Positions 27,378-38,344 of a DNA stretch of 64,000 nt are shown here, piece by piece. The DNA lies in the NCBI RefSeq assembly GCF_015694405.1, contig NZ_JADQDB010000005.1:334589-398588 (forward strand), read 5' to 3'. Below the pieces are notes generated by a model. The model ran no database searches. It was not told where the DNA came from and worked only from the letters and a program-made list of their open reading frames with translations. The translations under genes and the position numbers were made by a program. Numbering within the stretch: position 1 is the first letter of the stretch; the number at the start of each line of letters is the position of its first letter. The DNA is from Pelagibacterium limicola (GTDB lineage: Bacteria > Pseudomonadota > Alphaproteobacteria > Rhizobiales > Devosiaceae).

Positions 27378-27789
27378 GCGAGTCTCCAAGCAATAGCATC
27401 GATGATCTAATATTTTAGGCGGAAAGTGCTAATGGCAAGTTAAACCTAAGTTGGCGGTCTAGTAATTTCGACTGAACGCAGGAGCACGATGAGTCGTTCA
27501 GTCTCAGTTAAAGTTACATGTTGTAGTAAAATTTGAATATATAAGTAATATTGCCGTCATGCAGGACTATTAACTATTGGGTCAATTTAGTTTAAGGTTC
27601 ATTAGTCGTCTCTTAAACATAAATTATCCCTGTTACAGTAATCCTGCGCCCCTTTTACATACCGGCTTCGACGCCGTTTGTGCGGCGTGGATCACAAGTT
27701 TTCGGCGCGACAAGGCTGTACAGCCGAACATTGACCTTCCGTCACTGCGTTGCGATCAGGCCGCGAGGCAAAAAAGCGCAAAGCCTGGG
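27378..27789. other. AT-rich intergenic region
   Basis: About 410 bp, clearly richer in A and T than the rest of the window, notably 27400-27660. It must hold the chemoreceptor promoter. No RNA gene, repeat or convincing reading frame was seen. The composition may mark foreign or relaxed sequence. Confidence 0.5.
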
Positions 27790-28242
27790 TCAGTTGAGAA
27801 GGAAAATCGCGATATTGAGGGCTGAGGCATAGCCGACCCAAGCGGCGTAGGGCACGAAAAGCGTTGCGCTCACCGGGTCGCGAGTCCAAGCCTTCCCTAT
27901 GAACGCCAGGATCGCCGCCAATAGGGCAAGGATTACGATGGCCCCCAGCCCAATCGCCTGGGCGCCGAAAAACACCGGTGACCAGAGGAAGTTGAGCGCC
28001 ATCTGGACGACCCAGAGCCCCTTGAGGGTCGGGAGCCCAGGCCTATTCCACACACGCCAACCAACGATGGCGATCAGGAGATAAAGCACCGTCCATACCG
28101 GGCCGAACAGCCAGTTGGGCGGGGTAAACCAAGGCTTTTCAAGCGCGGCGTACCAGGGCCCCGGCGCGGTAACAATGCCGAGGAGCGAACCTGTACCGAT
28201 AACCGCGATAATGAATACGGCAAGCAAGAGCCACGAACGCAT
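27790..28242 (-). CDS. tspO: TspO/MBR family tryptophan-rich sensory protein
   Basis: A 150-residue membrane protein with five predicted helices and the family core WYAALEKPWFTPPNWLFGPV, then WTVLYLLIAIVGWRVW. Bacterial TspO binds tetrapyrroles and affects porphyrin handling and photosynthesis or stress genes. The C-terminus ends in the last membrane helix (SALNIAIFLLN). The ATG at 28242 gives a proper first helix. It stands alone on the minus strand. Confidence 0.95.
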   Translation of the reverse strand: MRSWLLLAVFIIAVIGTGSLLGIVTAPGPWYAALEKPWFTPPNWLFGPVWTVLYLLIAIVGWRVWNRPGLPTLKGLWVVQMALNFLWSPVFFGAQAIGLGAIVILALLAAILAFIGKAWTRDPVSATLFVPYAAWVGYASALNIAIFLLN

Positions 28243-28431
28243 GCGTTTCCGCCACTGGTCGATTGAGGTCGGGACCTTTTTGTCCCATCACTGCTACCAA
28301 CGGCGAACCCGCCAACTCGATCCCTTTTATCCGCCGATCTCAGCTATCGGCCCGGGCCGCAAGGCGCAGCCCACTCAAGAGGACCAACCGAGAGACATAC
28401 GGAGAGGGAACCCGCGGGGACCGCGCGGAAT

Positions 28432-30684
28432 TCACACCGCGCCGCCAGGCGCCAGCGATAGACCGGTGGGATTTTGGAGTTCGACACCCGAAGCCTTAGC
28501 GTCCCGAGCGGGTCCCTCGGCGAGCAGTGCGTCGATACCCGAGGCCGGTACCGCGCGCGAATACAAAAAGCCCTGCAATTCGTCGCAGCCGATAACCATC
28601 AGCTTGCTGCTCTGTTCGAGGGTTTCCACGCCTTCGGCCGTGGTTTTCAGGCCGCGGGCCCGGGCCATCTCGACGATGGCATGAACGATCGCCTCGTCGC
28701 CATTCGTCCGCCCCACGCCATCGATGAAGCTGCGATCGATCTTGATCCGATCCAGTTCGAGGGTCTGGAGCCTGCTCAAGGACGAAAAACCGGTGCCGAA
28801 ATCGTCAAGGGCGATGCGCACACCCAGTGTCCTCAGCGCCCTTATGTTCTGATCCGCGATCCCATGGACGTCGGTGAGAGCGCTTTCGGTCAGCTCCAGC
28901 TCGAGCCGGCCGGGGTCAACGCCCGCTTCCAGCACGCGCGCGGCCACTTTGGCGGCAAAGGCGGGGTTGCGCAATTCAATGGCGGACACGTTCATGGCGA
29001 TCGACAAATTGGGCCAGCGTCGCGCTGCCTTGCAGACCTCCCGCAGCACGAAATCCCCCACCGCCTCGATCAAACCGCTTTCCTCGGCAATCGGGATGAA
29101 CTGATCGGGCGGCAACCAGCCGCTGATCGGGTGACGCCAGCGCAACAGGGCTTCCACCCCGATCATCTTCTGAGAAGCGGCGCTCACGAGGGGCTGATAA
29201 TGCACCTCGAGTTGATCGTTGCTCTGCAAGGCAAGCCGCAGGTCACGCTCCATTTCACGCCGCGCTTGCAGCATCGCATCCATCTCGGGCCCGAAGATGG
29301 CGTAGCGGCCGCGTCCTGCGCCCTTGGCATGATAAAGCGCAATATCGGCCTTGCGACAGAGATCGGTGCGGGTTTGCCCATCGCGAGGGGCAAGGGCGAT
29401 ACCGATGGTAACCCCGACAAACACCTGCTGCCCCTCGATATTGAAGGGGTGCCGCACCGCATCGATGATCCGGTCCGAGAGGTACGTCACCGCTTCCTCG
29501 GTGGCCAGAGCGGGCATCACAATCGTGAATTCATCACCACCAAGGCGCGCCAGGGTATCGCCTGGTCCGATCAGGGTGCCCAACCTTGCAGTGAATTCGA
29601 CAATCACGGCGTCCCCGATCGGGTGGCCCAACGTGTCGTTGACCTGCTTGAAGTGGTCGAGATCAAGGTAGAGTACGGCAACCGCGCTGCCGGGAGACCG
29701 CTCTTTCAGGGCGGTCTCGAGCCGTTCGTCGAACAGGGCGCGATTGGGTAAGTCGGTGAGAGGGTCATGGTGCGCGAGGTGGCGCATGCGGGCGTCACGC
29801 TCGGCAAGCTTGCGCGAGCGCAGGTTCAATACGAACAAAAGGCCCAGGATGAGCGAAAAGACCGCTGCCGCCACCACGGTGGCCACCGGACCAACCTTGG
29901 CAATCACCTCCGCGCCGGGGCGGTAAGGCTTCCAGATCAGATATCCTACCGGCTCTCCGGCGTTTGCGCGCAAGGGCAGGGCGACATCGCTATCCGACAC
30001 CGGTTCATCCCAGCCGAAACGCACCGCCTCGAAGAGATAATCCCCCGCCAAGGTATCCAGGAAATCGCCATCCAGAAACCGCACGGCGATATGGAGATAC
30101 TCGGCACCGGTGACCTGTTCGATGTCGCCGGTATCGGAGACGATGGGCTTGACGCTGACGAGGGCAGGTCGCCCGGACACAACCGTGATATCAGAGGCAC
30201 CCTGGCTCAGGATACGATCGGAAAGCCCGGTATCGTCCCCTTCGCGGAGCCTTTGGCGCAGGTCCGCGACAAGCGGCGCGGCACGGCGTTCGGTATCGAG
30301 ATAGGATGCGCTTTCGTCAACAGAATACTGGTAGATCAGGTGATCGGCCGGATCGAGCACATAGGCGCCGTCGTGGCCAAAATAGGTGTGCATCCAGCGG
30401 CCCAGATTGTATTCAATCCATTCGGTTGCATCCTCCTCCTGGACCCGCAGGACAGCGTCGTCCCAGACCGTCACACTTTCCTGATCATGCGCAATGGTTT
30501 CGCGCAACTTGCCGACCACGACGTTTGCGAGGGCCGTCTGCCTGGCCACCGACACCTCGTCGGCTTCACGGCCAGCCCATATCAGCAGCATCCCCACCAG
30601 CGCGGCGAGCAATGCCACGCTGGTCAGCGCCGGAAGGGCCACCCTTTGGGCAAAGTGGGCCGAGTGATAGATGGCAGATGGCAT
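28432..30684 (-). CDS. Membrane diguanylate cyclase/phosphodiesterase (CHASE4-like, GGDEF, EAL)
   Basis: A 750-residue c-di-GMP enzyme. It has membrane helices at about 15-37 and 262-287 with a periplasmic CHASE4-like sensor between them (SVTVWDDAVLR is typical). The GGDEF domain has an intact GGDEF at 382-386. The EAL domain starts near 495 with EALLRW at 511 and keeps LELTES, DDFGTGFSSLSRL, AEGVET and QGFLYSRA. Both active sites look complete, so the net activity cannot be told. GGAG lies ahead of the ATG at 30684. Confidence 0.93.
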   Translation of the reverse strand: MPSAIYHSAHFAQRVALPALTSVALLAALVGMLLIWAGREADEVSVARQTALANVVVGKLRETIAHDQESVTVWDDAVLRVQEEDATEWIEYNLGRWMHTYFGHDGAYVLDPADHLIYQYSVDESASYLDTERRAAPLVADLRQRLREGDDTGLSDRILSQGASDITVVSGRPALVSVKPIVSDTGDIEQVTGAEYLHIAVRFLDGDFLDTLAGDYLFEAVRFGWDEPVSDSDVALPLRANAGEPVGYLIWKPYRPGAEVIAKVGPVATVVAAAVFSLILGLLFVLNLRSRKLAERDARMRHLAHHDPLTDLPNRALFDERLETALKERSPGSAVAVLYLDLDHFKQVNDTLGHPIGDAVIVEFTARLGTLIGPGDTLARLGGDEFTIVMPALATEEAVTYLSDRIIDAVRHPFNIEGQQVFVGVTIGIALAPRDGQTRTDLCRKADIALYHAKGAGRGRYAIFGPEMDAMLQARREMERDLRLALQSNDQLEVHYQPLVSAASQKMIGVEALLRWRHPISGWLPPDQFIPIAEESGLIEAVGDFVLREVCKAARRWPNLSIAMNVSAIELRNPAFAAKVAARVLEAGVDPGRLELELTESALTDVHGIADQNIRALRTLGVRIALDDFGTGFSSLSRLQTLELDRIKIDRSFIDGVGRTNGDEAIVHAIVEMARARGLKTTAEGVETLEQSSKLMVIGCDELQGFLYSRAVPASGIDALLAEGPARDAKASGVELQNPTGLSLAPGGAV

Positions 30685-30784
30685 GAAACAACTCCAGGAG
30701 AACCCCAGATTGCCTCAGCAGGCCTTAAAGATGGCTTATCGCTGGCCCCTCAGATCGCGGGTATATCGGCTTTCCTTGCGGCCC

Positions 30785-32167
30785 TCAGGGCTTGAGAAGA
30801 TTTTCGGCGGCCTCGGGGATCTCGCCTTCGACCTGGGTTTCCACTTCACGCATTTCATTGGTGAGTTCGCCCTCTCCGGCCGTCACCTCCCCCGCATCCG
30901 TGGCTCCACTGCCCGGCCTGGGCGGCGGGGAAGGCAGGGGATTATCCCGGTTGGGGACTTTCGGCTGGGCGGCGCGCGCCTCCTGGCCCGATTGCGGGGA
31001 AGGTCGGAGCAGAGCGTTTCTGGTGAGACGTAACAGCGCCGAGTTCGTTTTGGCGGGGGAATAGGTCCGCCCATCGAACCAGTAGCTCACCCTCAGCACC
31101 ACATTGGCGGCCCCCAGATTGTCCACCAGAACCAGAGGTTCGGGGTGTTCGAGGACCGCCGGGTGCTCCCTCAGGATCGCCAACACCACGGCCTGCGCCT
31201 CGGCGACCGAGGCTCCCTGGTCGATATTGACGAGAAACTCGGCGCGCCGCGTGGGTGTGCTTGAAAAGTTGGTTATCGTGCTCTTGAAAACGGTCGCGTT
31301 GGGAATCTGGACGTGATTGCCATCGAGCGTCAGCAGGACCGTGCTCCGCGTGTTGAGGTTTTGGACGACGCCGGTTTGGCCCGCCACTTCGATCAGGTCT
31401 CCGGTCTTGAACGGATTGCGCACGCTGAGCAAAAGGCTCGCAAGAAAGTTTTCGGCGATGTCGCGGAAGGCAAAGCCGACAATGATCCCCACGATGCCGG
31501 TGCCGCCCAGCACGGTTACGGCAAGCCGGGTCAGCCCCGCCACCTGCAGGACAAAATAGATGCCCAAAAGCAGGACGGGGAAAGAGATGAGACGCACGAC
31601 GACGCCAAGCAGCAAGGGGGAATGAATACGGGGCGCCAATGCGCGGCGCGCACCGCGTGCGACGAGGGCCGAAAGCAGCCAGGTCGCGCCAGCGATGGCT
31701 ATCGCCAGAATGGCAAGGGGAGCTGTTTGTTCGGCGCGGCGGGCAAGCCGCTCCAGTTCGCCCCCCATGCGCTCGAGCGCCGTCTGGAAGTCGGCGCCTA
31801 TCGCAAGCCGGTTTACCACAGCGACCGTGCCCTCCATCCGTTCGGCCAAAGTGCTCGCCCAGGCGCGGTGTTCGGCAGTATCGGTGATGCCATCGATGGT
31901 GACCACGCCATGCTGGACATCGATCTCGATGTCGCGGAACCACCCGGTCGAAACGAGGATTTGCGTCAGCCGCATCTCCAGGGCGTTTTCCCGGTCCGTC
32001 TGCAGACCATTCTCGATACCGGCGGGCTGGCCCGTTTCCGGGTCGCCGGTGATCTCAGGCCCACCCTCCTGAGCGAAGACGGCGGAGAGGGACACCCATA
32101 CTAGAAAAATGAGTGCAAGCAGCCTCGGCAGGGGACGGATGGCAAGCGTGGCGACTGGGTGCGGCAT
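30785..32167 (-). CDS. Mechanosensitive ion channel (MscS) with BON domain
   Basis: A 460-residue inner-membrane channel. A signal-like N-terminus leads to a BON domain (VSTGWFRDIEIDVQHGVVTI) at about residues 70-125, then membrane helices, the pore-lining helix with GGTGIVGIIVGFAFRDIAEN, and the MscS beta domain (GDLIEVAGQTGVVQNLNTRS). The tail is proline-rich and acidic. Such channels release solutes on hypo-osmotic shock; the BON domain may bind membrane or peptidoglycan. GAAGG precedes the ATG. Confidence 0.92.
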   Translation of the reverse strand: MPHPVATLAIRPLPRLLALIFLVWVSLSAVFAQEGGPEITGDPETGQPAGIENGLQTDRENALEMRLTQILVSTGWFRDIEIDVQHGVVTIDGITDTAEHRAWASTLAERMEGTVAVVNRLAIGADFQTALERMGGELERLARRAEQTAPLAILAIAIAGATWLLSALVARGARRALAPRIHSPLLLGVVVRLISFPVLLLGIYFVLQVAGLTRLAVTVLGGTGIVGIIVGFAFRDIAENFLASLLLSVRNPFKTGDLIEVAGQTGVVQNLNTRSTVLLTLDGNHVQIPNATVFKSTITNFSSTPTRRAEFLVNIDQGASVAEAQAVVLAILREHPAVLEHPEPLVLVDNLGAANVVLRVSYWFDGRTYSPAKTNSALLRLTRNALLRPSPQSGQEARAAQPKVPNRDNPLPSPPPRPGSGATDAGEVTAGEGELTNEMREVETQVEGEIPEAAENLLKP

Positions 32168-32275
32168 ACCTTCAAATGCGAAAGGCGAAACCGGCGTTCC
32201 ACCCCCAATGGGAAACGGCCGCCAGCGGGGGAAAAGGGAGGAACGCGGATTACCGATCCCGCCCCTATCCCCGTC

Positions 32276-33151
32276 TCAGCGCGAACTGATGGCGTTGCGG
32301 ATAGCCTGGGGGCTCTGGCCGACCCGCTGGGCAAAGAAACGCGAGAAATAGGCAGGGTCGGGGTATCCCAGGAGGATGCCGATTTCCTTGATCGAGAGAA
32401 CGGAAAACTGCAGGTAGCGCCGCGCTTCGAGCACGATGCGCCGCTCTATGACGCTCAATGCCGAACTGCCGAAAATCTGGCGGCAGACGCGGTTGAGATG
32501 GGTGGGGGTAATGCCGAGCCGCGAGGCGTAAAAGCCGATCTTGCGCGTGTCGCGATAGTGCTGGTCGACCAGCGCGACGAAGGCGCGGGCATGGCGCGCC
32601 GAAACGTCGGTTTCCTCACGCGCATTGCGCAGGGCGGCGAGGTCTATGCGGAGCAACGCGACGAGAAGCAAGGTCAGCCGCGCCTTGAGTGCCGCGTTCT
32701 GCCCGGGCGCCGCGTGGTCGGCCTCGGCAATCAGCAACGTCACCAGCCTATCGAGATGGAGCGGGTCGACAACGCCTTCGACAGGCCGCAGCACACCCGG
32801 CCGCATAAGGCTGACGGTCTCCGGACCGATCTCGGCCATGACGTTGCGAACGTCGCGGGCAAAAAAGGTCAGCACCAGCCCCTCGATGTCGGGGGAAAAA
32901 GAAAATCCGTGCACCGCGAGCGGGGGAACGACGATGACGGCGGGCGGGGACAATTCGAACGTTTCGCCATCGAGCATCACCGAGGCGCGCCCGCGCGAGA
33001 CATAAAGGAGTTGGTAAAGCTCCTCATGGCGGTGGGCGGCGATGCGGAAGCCATAGAGCCGCGAGCGCGAGGTGATGGTTTCCCAATGCAGCCAATGCTC
33101 GGCGCTGGTTTGCTGTTCTCCGTAGAGGGCATAGGTCGGGATCGAACTCAT
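32276..33151 (-). CDS. pobR: AraC family regulator, PobR type
   Basis: A 291-residue AraC/XylS-type activator. The N-terminal cupin-like half (SIPTYALYGEQ, then HRHEELYQLLYVSRGRA) binds the effector. The C-terminal half holds two helix-turn-helix motifs (IGFYASRLGITPTHLNRVCR and IKEIGILLGYPDPAYFSRFF). It is divergent from pobA, the standard arrangement for control of 4-hydroxybenzoate hydroxylase. The ATG at 33151 is chosen because the protein family begins IPTYALYG; the in-frame ATG at 33187 adds 12 residues. Neither has a strong ribosome site. Confidence 0.88.
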   Translation of the reverse strand: MSSIPTYALYGEQQTSAEHWLHWETITSRSRLYGFRIAAHRHEELYQLLYVSRGRASVMLDGETFELSPPAVIVVPPLAVHGFSFSPDIEGLVLTFFARDVRNVMAEIGPETVSLMRPGVLRPVEGVVDPLHLDRLVTLLIAEADHAAPGQNAALKARLTLLLVALLRIDLAALRNAREETDVSARHARAFVALVDQHYRDTRKIGFYASRLGITPTHLNRVCRQIFGSSALSVIERRIVLEARRYLQFSVLSIKEIGILLGYPDPAYFSRFFAQRVGQSPQAIRNAISSR

Positions 33152-33248
33152 GTTGAAATAATCCAACACTTTGTCGTCCCTGTCCATTGGCCGAACCGTC
33201 ATGACGCGGCAAAACTGCGTGGAAAATGTATACGCGGAGGAGGCGTTC
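33152..33248. promoter_or_regulatory. Divergent pobR/pobA promoter region
   Basis: Short region between the divergent genes that must contain both promoters and the PobR site. It includes the dyad-like TCATGACG and the pobA ribosome site GGAGGAGG (from 33236). No confident -35/-10 pair could be assigned. Confidence 0.45.
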
Positions 33249-34418
33249 ATGCGTACCCAGGTTGCAATCATCGGGGCCGGGCCGGCCGGGCTGACATTGG
33301 GGCGCCTGCTCGAAAGGGCGGGCATCGATGCCGTCGTGATCGAGCAGCGCAGCCCCGAATACGTACTGGGACGCATCCGCGCAGGCGTGCTCGAGCAGAG
33401 CGCGGTGGACGTCTTGCGCGCAATCGGCGTGGGCGCGCGCATGGATACAGAGGGCTTGCCTCATGACGGGGTGGAGCTCTCGTTTGATGGCGACATGCTG
33501 CGTATCGATTTTGAGGAGCTCGTTGGCCGAAAGGTCATGGTCTATGGCCAAACCGAAGTGACGCGCGACCTGATGGATGCGCGCGCGGAAACCGGCGCGG
33601 TCTCGATCTATGAGGCCGAGAACGTCGCGGCGCACGATTTCGACGGTGCTTCGCCTCGCGTTACCTACACAAAGAACGGACAGAGCTTCGAAATCGCCTG
33701 CGATTTCATTGCAGGATGCGACGGCTTTCATGGGGTCACGCGCGCTTCGGTGCCCAAGGGGGCAATCCACAATTTCGAGCGCATCTATCCGCTCGGCTGG
33801 CTCGGTGTCCTCGTGGATCAGCCGCCCGTCGCGCCAGAGCTGATCTACGCTCATCACGCGCGTGGCTTTGCGCTCTGTTCGATGCGCTCGGAGACGCGCT
33901 CGCGCTATTATGTCCAGGTCAGCGCAAGCGAGGATGTCGCCAACTGGTCGGACGACCGCTTCTGGGACGAGTTGCGCGCCCGGCTCAACCCCGAGATTGC
34001 GGAAAACCTCAAGACCGGCCCGTCGATCGAAAAATCCATCGCCCCCTTGCGGAGCTTTGTCGCCGAACCGTTGCGGTTCGGCTCGCTCTTTCTTGCGGGA
34101 GATGCCGCACACATCGTGCCGCCGACCGGGGCCAAGGGGCTCAACATGGCGATCCACGACGTCGCCGTACTCGCCGAAGCTCTCACCGAGCATTACGGGG
34201 AGAAGTCCAAGGCCGGGATCGACGCCTATTCGGCGCGGGTGCTGACAAACACCTGGCGCGCCGAGCGGTTCTCGTGGTGGATGACCCAGCTTCTCCACAC
34301 CTTCCCCGACAGCGGGGATTTCGGGCGCCGCATCCAGCGCGCAGATTTCGATTACCTGCGCGCCTCGCGCATTGCCCGGCAATCGCTGGCGGAGAACTAT
34401 ACGGGGTTCAAGCCCTGA
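33249..34418 (+). CDS. pobA: 4-hydroxybenzoate 3-monooxygenase
   Basis: A 389-residue flavoprotein that converts 4-hydroxybenzoate to protocatechuate with NADPH and O2. The FAD-binding motif is VAIIGAGPAGLTLGRLL, the DG motif is IAGCDGFHGVTR, and the second FAD motif is LFLAGDAAHIVPPTGAKGLN. Length and motif order match the family. GGAGGAGG precedes the ATG at 33249. The downstream protocatechuate (pca) genes are not in this window, so the ring-cleavage step must be encoded elsewhere. Confidence 0.95.
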   Translation: MRTQVAIIGAGPAGLTLGRLLERAGIDAVVIEQRSPEYVLGRIRAGVLEQSAVDVLRAIGVGARMDTEGLPHDGVELSFDGDMLRIDFEELVGRKVMVYGQTEVTRDLMDARAETGAVSIYEAENVAAHDFDGASPRVTYTKNGQSFEIACDFIAGCDGFHGVTRASVPKGAIHNFERIYPLGWLGVLVDQPPVAPELIYAHHARGFALCSMRSETRSRYYVQVSASEDVANWSDDRFWDELRARLNPEIAENLKTGPSIEKSIAPLRSFVAEPLRFGSLFLAGDAAHIVPPTGAKGLNMAIHDVAVLAEALTEHYGEKSKAGIDAYSARVLTNTWRAERFSWWMTQLLHTFPDSGDFGRRIQRADFDYLRASRIARQSLAENYTGFKP

Positions 34419-34516
34419 GTTTTCAAACCGCGTTCGGACTTCCCGCGTCCTATTGTCCAATTCCGGCCTCCATCCCATGATAGCGAGGATGCCGGTGGGG
34501 CGTCGGAGAAGGTTGG

Positions 34517-35032
34517 ATGAAACGGCTGATCTGTCTTGCTGGGGCGGTTCTCGGCGCGGCGGGGATTTCCCAAATCCCGGAATATTCGCAGCAATATGCG
34601 CAGCGCCTGGGCGGCGCGATCGACGAGCTCTCGGCCGTCATCGCCCGTTTCGACGACGACGCGGCGGCAAGCGGGCTGACGCGCGCGGAGGGTTTGGACC
34701 GGTATAGCCGAAGCCCGGACGATTTTCTCGTCGATCGCGGCGTTTCGATGCGTGTGATCTTTGAACGACACGAACAATTGGTGGCCCAGCGCGACGCCCT
34801 CCGGAATGCCGGACCTATCGAACAAGTGAGCGCAATGGCGCGGTATTTCGACACCGATGTGGGGGCGGCCGCGCTCGAGGACTATCGGCCGGCCGTTCCG
34901 GTGACCATGGAAGGCCTGACCTTCGCCGCGGTCGGGTTCGGGCTCGGCTACGGACTGTTATGGGGCAGCTGGTCACTGGCTGCGGTTCCGTTCCGCAGGC
35001 GGCGCAAGGCCGATAAGGTCCGGATACGCTGA
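34517..35032 (+). CDS. DUF2937 family membrane protein
   Basis: A 171-residue protein that matches DUF2937: a short N-terminal hydrophobic segment (LICLAGAVLGAAGISQIPE), a helical middle with EYSQQYAQRLGGAIDEL, and a C-terminal membrane segment (AAVGFGLGYGLLWGSWSLAA) followed by a basic tail. The function of the family is unknown. GGAGAAGG precedes the ATG. It is monocistronic, between pobA and the convergent helicase gene. Confidence 0.85.
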   Translation: MKRLICLAGAVLGAAGISQIPEYSQQYAQRLGGAIDELSAVIARFDDDAAASGLTRAEGLDRYSRSPDDFLVDRGVSMRVIFERHEQLVAQRDALRNAGPIEQVSAMARYFDTDVGAAALEDYRPAVPVTMEGLTFAAVGFGLGYGLLWGSWSLAAVPFRRRRKADKVRIR

Positions 35033-35081
35033 CCGGGGTGCGGGCCGGTATTGCCGGCCCACACCCTTGTGCGGTTTGCGA

Positions 35082-36500
<1,419 letters not shown>

Positions 36501-36803
36501 ATATCTTTCTGCGCCACACGGGCGCGTGGACGCGCAGGACAATCCAGCGCGCGGGCCATCGGCCGTCCAGGACGCCGACGGAATAAACAGGTGCAAACGG
36601 GCGACCCTGGTATGGGGAAAAATCGCGCGGGTGCTGGCTCGACCCCGGAAAGCATTTCGCCTTTCGGGCCGACTTCGCCGCTCACCGCCAAGAGGACAAG
36701 AGAAGAGAAGTCCATCTGCCGCTTCATTTGGCGGCAGCAATGGGCACCATATGAGGCAAAGACGACCAGATTGCAAGACAATTGCGAATCCAGCGAGTGA
36801 AAC

Positions 36804-36829
36804 GGGATATAAATGAATCTTTATATCCC
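36804..36829 (+). promoter_or_regulatory. Inverted-repeat operator upstream of ahcY (SahR-like)
   Basis: GGGATATAAA and TTTATATCCC are perfect 10-bp arms around a 6-base centre (TGAATC). The site lies directly upstream of the -35 of ahcY. Proteobacterial ahcY genes are known targets of the ArsR-family regulator SahR, which binds AT-rich palindromes; the match to its Rhizobiales motif could not be checked here. Confidence 0.55.
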
Positions 36830-36832
36830 ATG

Positions 36833-36861
36833 TTGTCACTGCCCGTCCCAGCGCGTATAAG
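36833..36861 (+). promoter_or_regulatory. Sigma-70-type promoter of ahcY
   Basis: -35 TTGTCA at 36833-36838, a 17-bp spacer, and -10 TATAAG at 36856-36861. The predicted start is near 36868, giving a leader of about 40 bases, too short for a SAH riboswitch. Confidence 0.65.
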
Positions 36862-36907
36862 CCCTCCATCAGCAATGTACACACGAGATTTGGGAGCGCG
36901 ATCCGCT

Positions 36908-38311
36908 ATGAGCGCCAGTTTCACCGACTATGCCGTCAGGGACATTTCGCTTGCCGGTTACGGCCGCAAGGAAATCGAAATGGCCGAAATCGAGATGCCC
37001 GGCCTGATGTCCATCCGCGCCGAATATGCTGCAAGACAGCCCCTCAAAGGCGCGCGCATCGCCGGCTCGCTCCACATGACCATCCAGACCGCGGTGCTGA
37101 TCGAAACGCTTGCCGCGCTTGGCGCCGAGGTACGCTGGGTCAGCTGCAACATCTTTTCGACCCAAGACCATGCGGCCGCAGCCATTGCCGCGGCAGGCAT
37201 ACCTGTCTTTGCCCACAAGGGCGAGACGCTCGAGGAATACTGGGCCTTTACCGACCGCATGATGGAATGGGGTGACGGCGGGACACCCAACATGATTCTC
37301 GACGATGGCGGAGACGCAACCATGCTCGTCCTAACCGGCGCCAAGGCCGAGACCGACCCCTCTGTGCTCGACAATCCGGGCAACGAGGAAGAAGAGATTT
37401 TCTTTGCAACGATCAGGAAGCGGCTTTCCACGCACCCCAATTTCTATTCAAAAATCCGCGCGGCGATCAAAGGCGTTTCCGAGGAAACGACGACCGGGGT
37501 GATGCGACTCTACCAGTTGCAGGAAAAGGGCGAACTGCCCTTCCCGGCCATCAACGTCAACGACAGTGTCACCAAGTCCAAGTTCGACAACAAATATGGC
37601 TGCCGCGAAAGCCTTGTCGACGCCATCAGGCGCGGCACGGACGTCATGATGGCGGGCAAGGTCGCCATCGTCTGCGGTTATGGCGACGTGGGCAAGGGCT
37701 CGGCAGAATCGCTGCGCGGCGCCGGCGCCCGCGTTATGGTCACCGAAATCGACCCGATCTGCGCCTTGCAGGCGGCGATGGACGGCTATGAGGTGGTGAC
37801 GCTCGACGACGATATCGAGCGTGCCGACATCATCGTCACCGCTACGGGCAACAAGGACATCCTGACGCTCGACCATATGCGGCGCGTCAAGAACATGGCG
37901 ATCGTCGCCAATATCGGTCACTTCGACAACGAGATTCAGGTCTCGGCCCTGCGCAATCTCAAATGGACCAACGTCAAGCCGCAGGTCGATCTCGTGGAGT
38001 TTCCCGACGGGAAAAAGCTCGTGCTGCTGTCCGAAGGGCGGCTGGTCAATCTCGGCAATGCCACCGGGCACCCCTCGTTTGTCATGAGCGCGTCGTTCTC
38101 GAACCAGACGCTGGCCCAGATCGAGCTTTTCACGCAAAAGGGCAAGTACGAAAACAAGGTCTATGTGCTGCCCAAGCATCTCGACGAGAAGGTCGCGAGC
38201 CTTCACCTCGAAAAGCTCGGCGCAAAACTGACCAAGCTCACCAAGGCGCAGGCCGATTATATCGGTGTCCCACAGCAGGGGCCGTACAAGGCCGACCACT
38301 ATCGCTACTGA
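36908..38311 (+). CDS. ahcY: Adenosylhomocysteinase (SAH hydrolase)
   Basis: A 467-residue NAD-dependent enzyme that splits S-adenosylhomocysteine into adenosine and homocysteine, relieving product inhibition of methyltransferases. The NAD-binding loop reads [17 protein letters not shown], the substrate region includes [20 protein letters not shown], and the C-terminus ends KADHYRY, which is diagnostic. The ATG at 36908 gives the family start ([16 protein letters not shown]). It is followed by a terminator and then the divL-like gene, the usual alphaproteobacterial order. Confidence 0.97.
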   Translation: MSASFTDYAVRDISLAGYGRKEIEMAEIEMPGLMSIRAEYAARQPLKGARIAGSLHMTIQTAVLIETLAALGAEVRWVSCNIFSTQDHAAAAIAAAGIPVFAHKGETLEEYWAFTDRMMEWGDGGTPNMILDDGGDATMLVLTGAKAETDPSVLDNPGNEEEEIFFATIRKRLSTHPNFYSKIRAAIKGVSEETTTGVMRLYQLQEKGELPFPAINVNDSVTKSKFDNKYGCRESLVDAIRRGTDVMMAGKVAIVCGYGDVGKGSAESLRGAGARVMVTEIDPICALQAAMDGYEVVTLDDDIERADIIVTATGNKDILTLDHMRRVKNMAIVANIGHFDNEIQVSALRNLKWTNVKPQVDLVEFPDGKKLVLLSEGRLVNLGNATGHPSFVMSASFSNQTLAQIELFTQKGKYENKVYVLPKHLDEKVASLHLEKLGAKLTKLTKAQADYIGVPQQGPYKADHYRY

Positions 38312-38316
38312 CGAGA

Positions 38317-38344
38317 AGGGGGCCGGCGGCCCCCTCTTCTTTTC
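38317..38344 (+). terminator. Rho-independent terminator of ahcY
   Basis: Stem AGGGGGCC with GGCCCCCT, a 3-base loop, then the T-rich tail CTTCTTTT. It starts 6 bp after the ahcY stop. Confidence 0.75.

Larger units (their letters stand above)
36501..36907. other. Intergenic region between divergent rhlE and ahcY
   Basis: About 400 bp. The ahcY side holds a clear promoter and an inverted-repeat operator, annotated separately. The rhlE side (36501-36780) is presumably its leader; no reading frame or named RNA motif was recognised there. A long leader is common for cold-induced helicase genes. Confidence 0.5.

Noticed and set aside
27577-27825. 82-residue plus-strand frame before tspO
   Set aside because: It lies mostly in AT-rich non-coding DNA, ends inside tspO antisense, and shows no protein features.
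33024-34478. 484-residue open frame antisense to pobA
   Set aside because: It overlaps all of pobA and part of pobR; composition is rich in Arg, Gly and Ala as in other shadow frames.
36868-36907. SAH riboswitch before ahcY
   Set aside because: The predicted leader is about 40 bases and has no SAH-aptamer features; control by a DNA-binding regulator is more likely.
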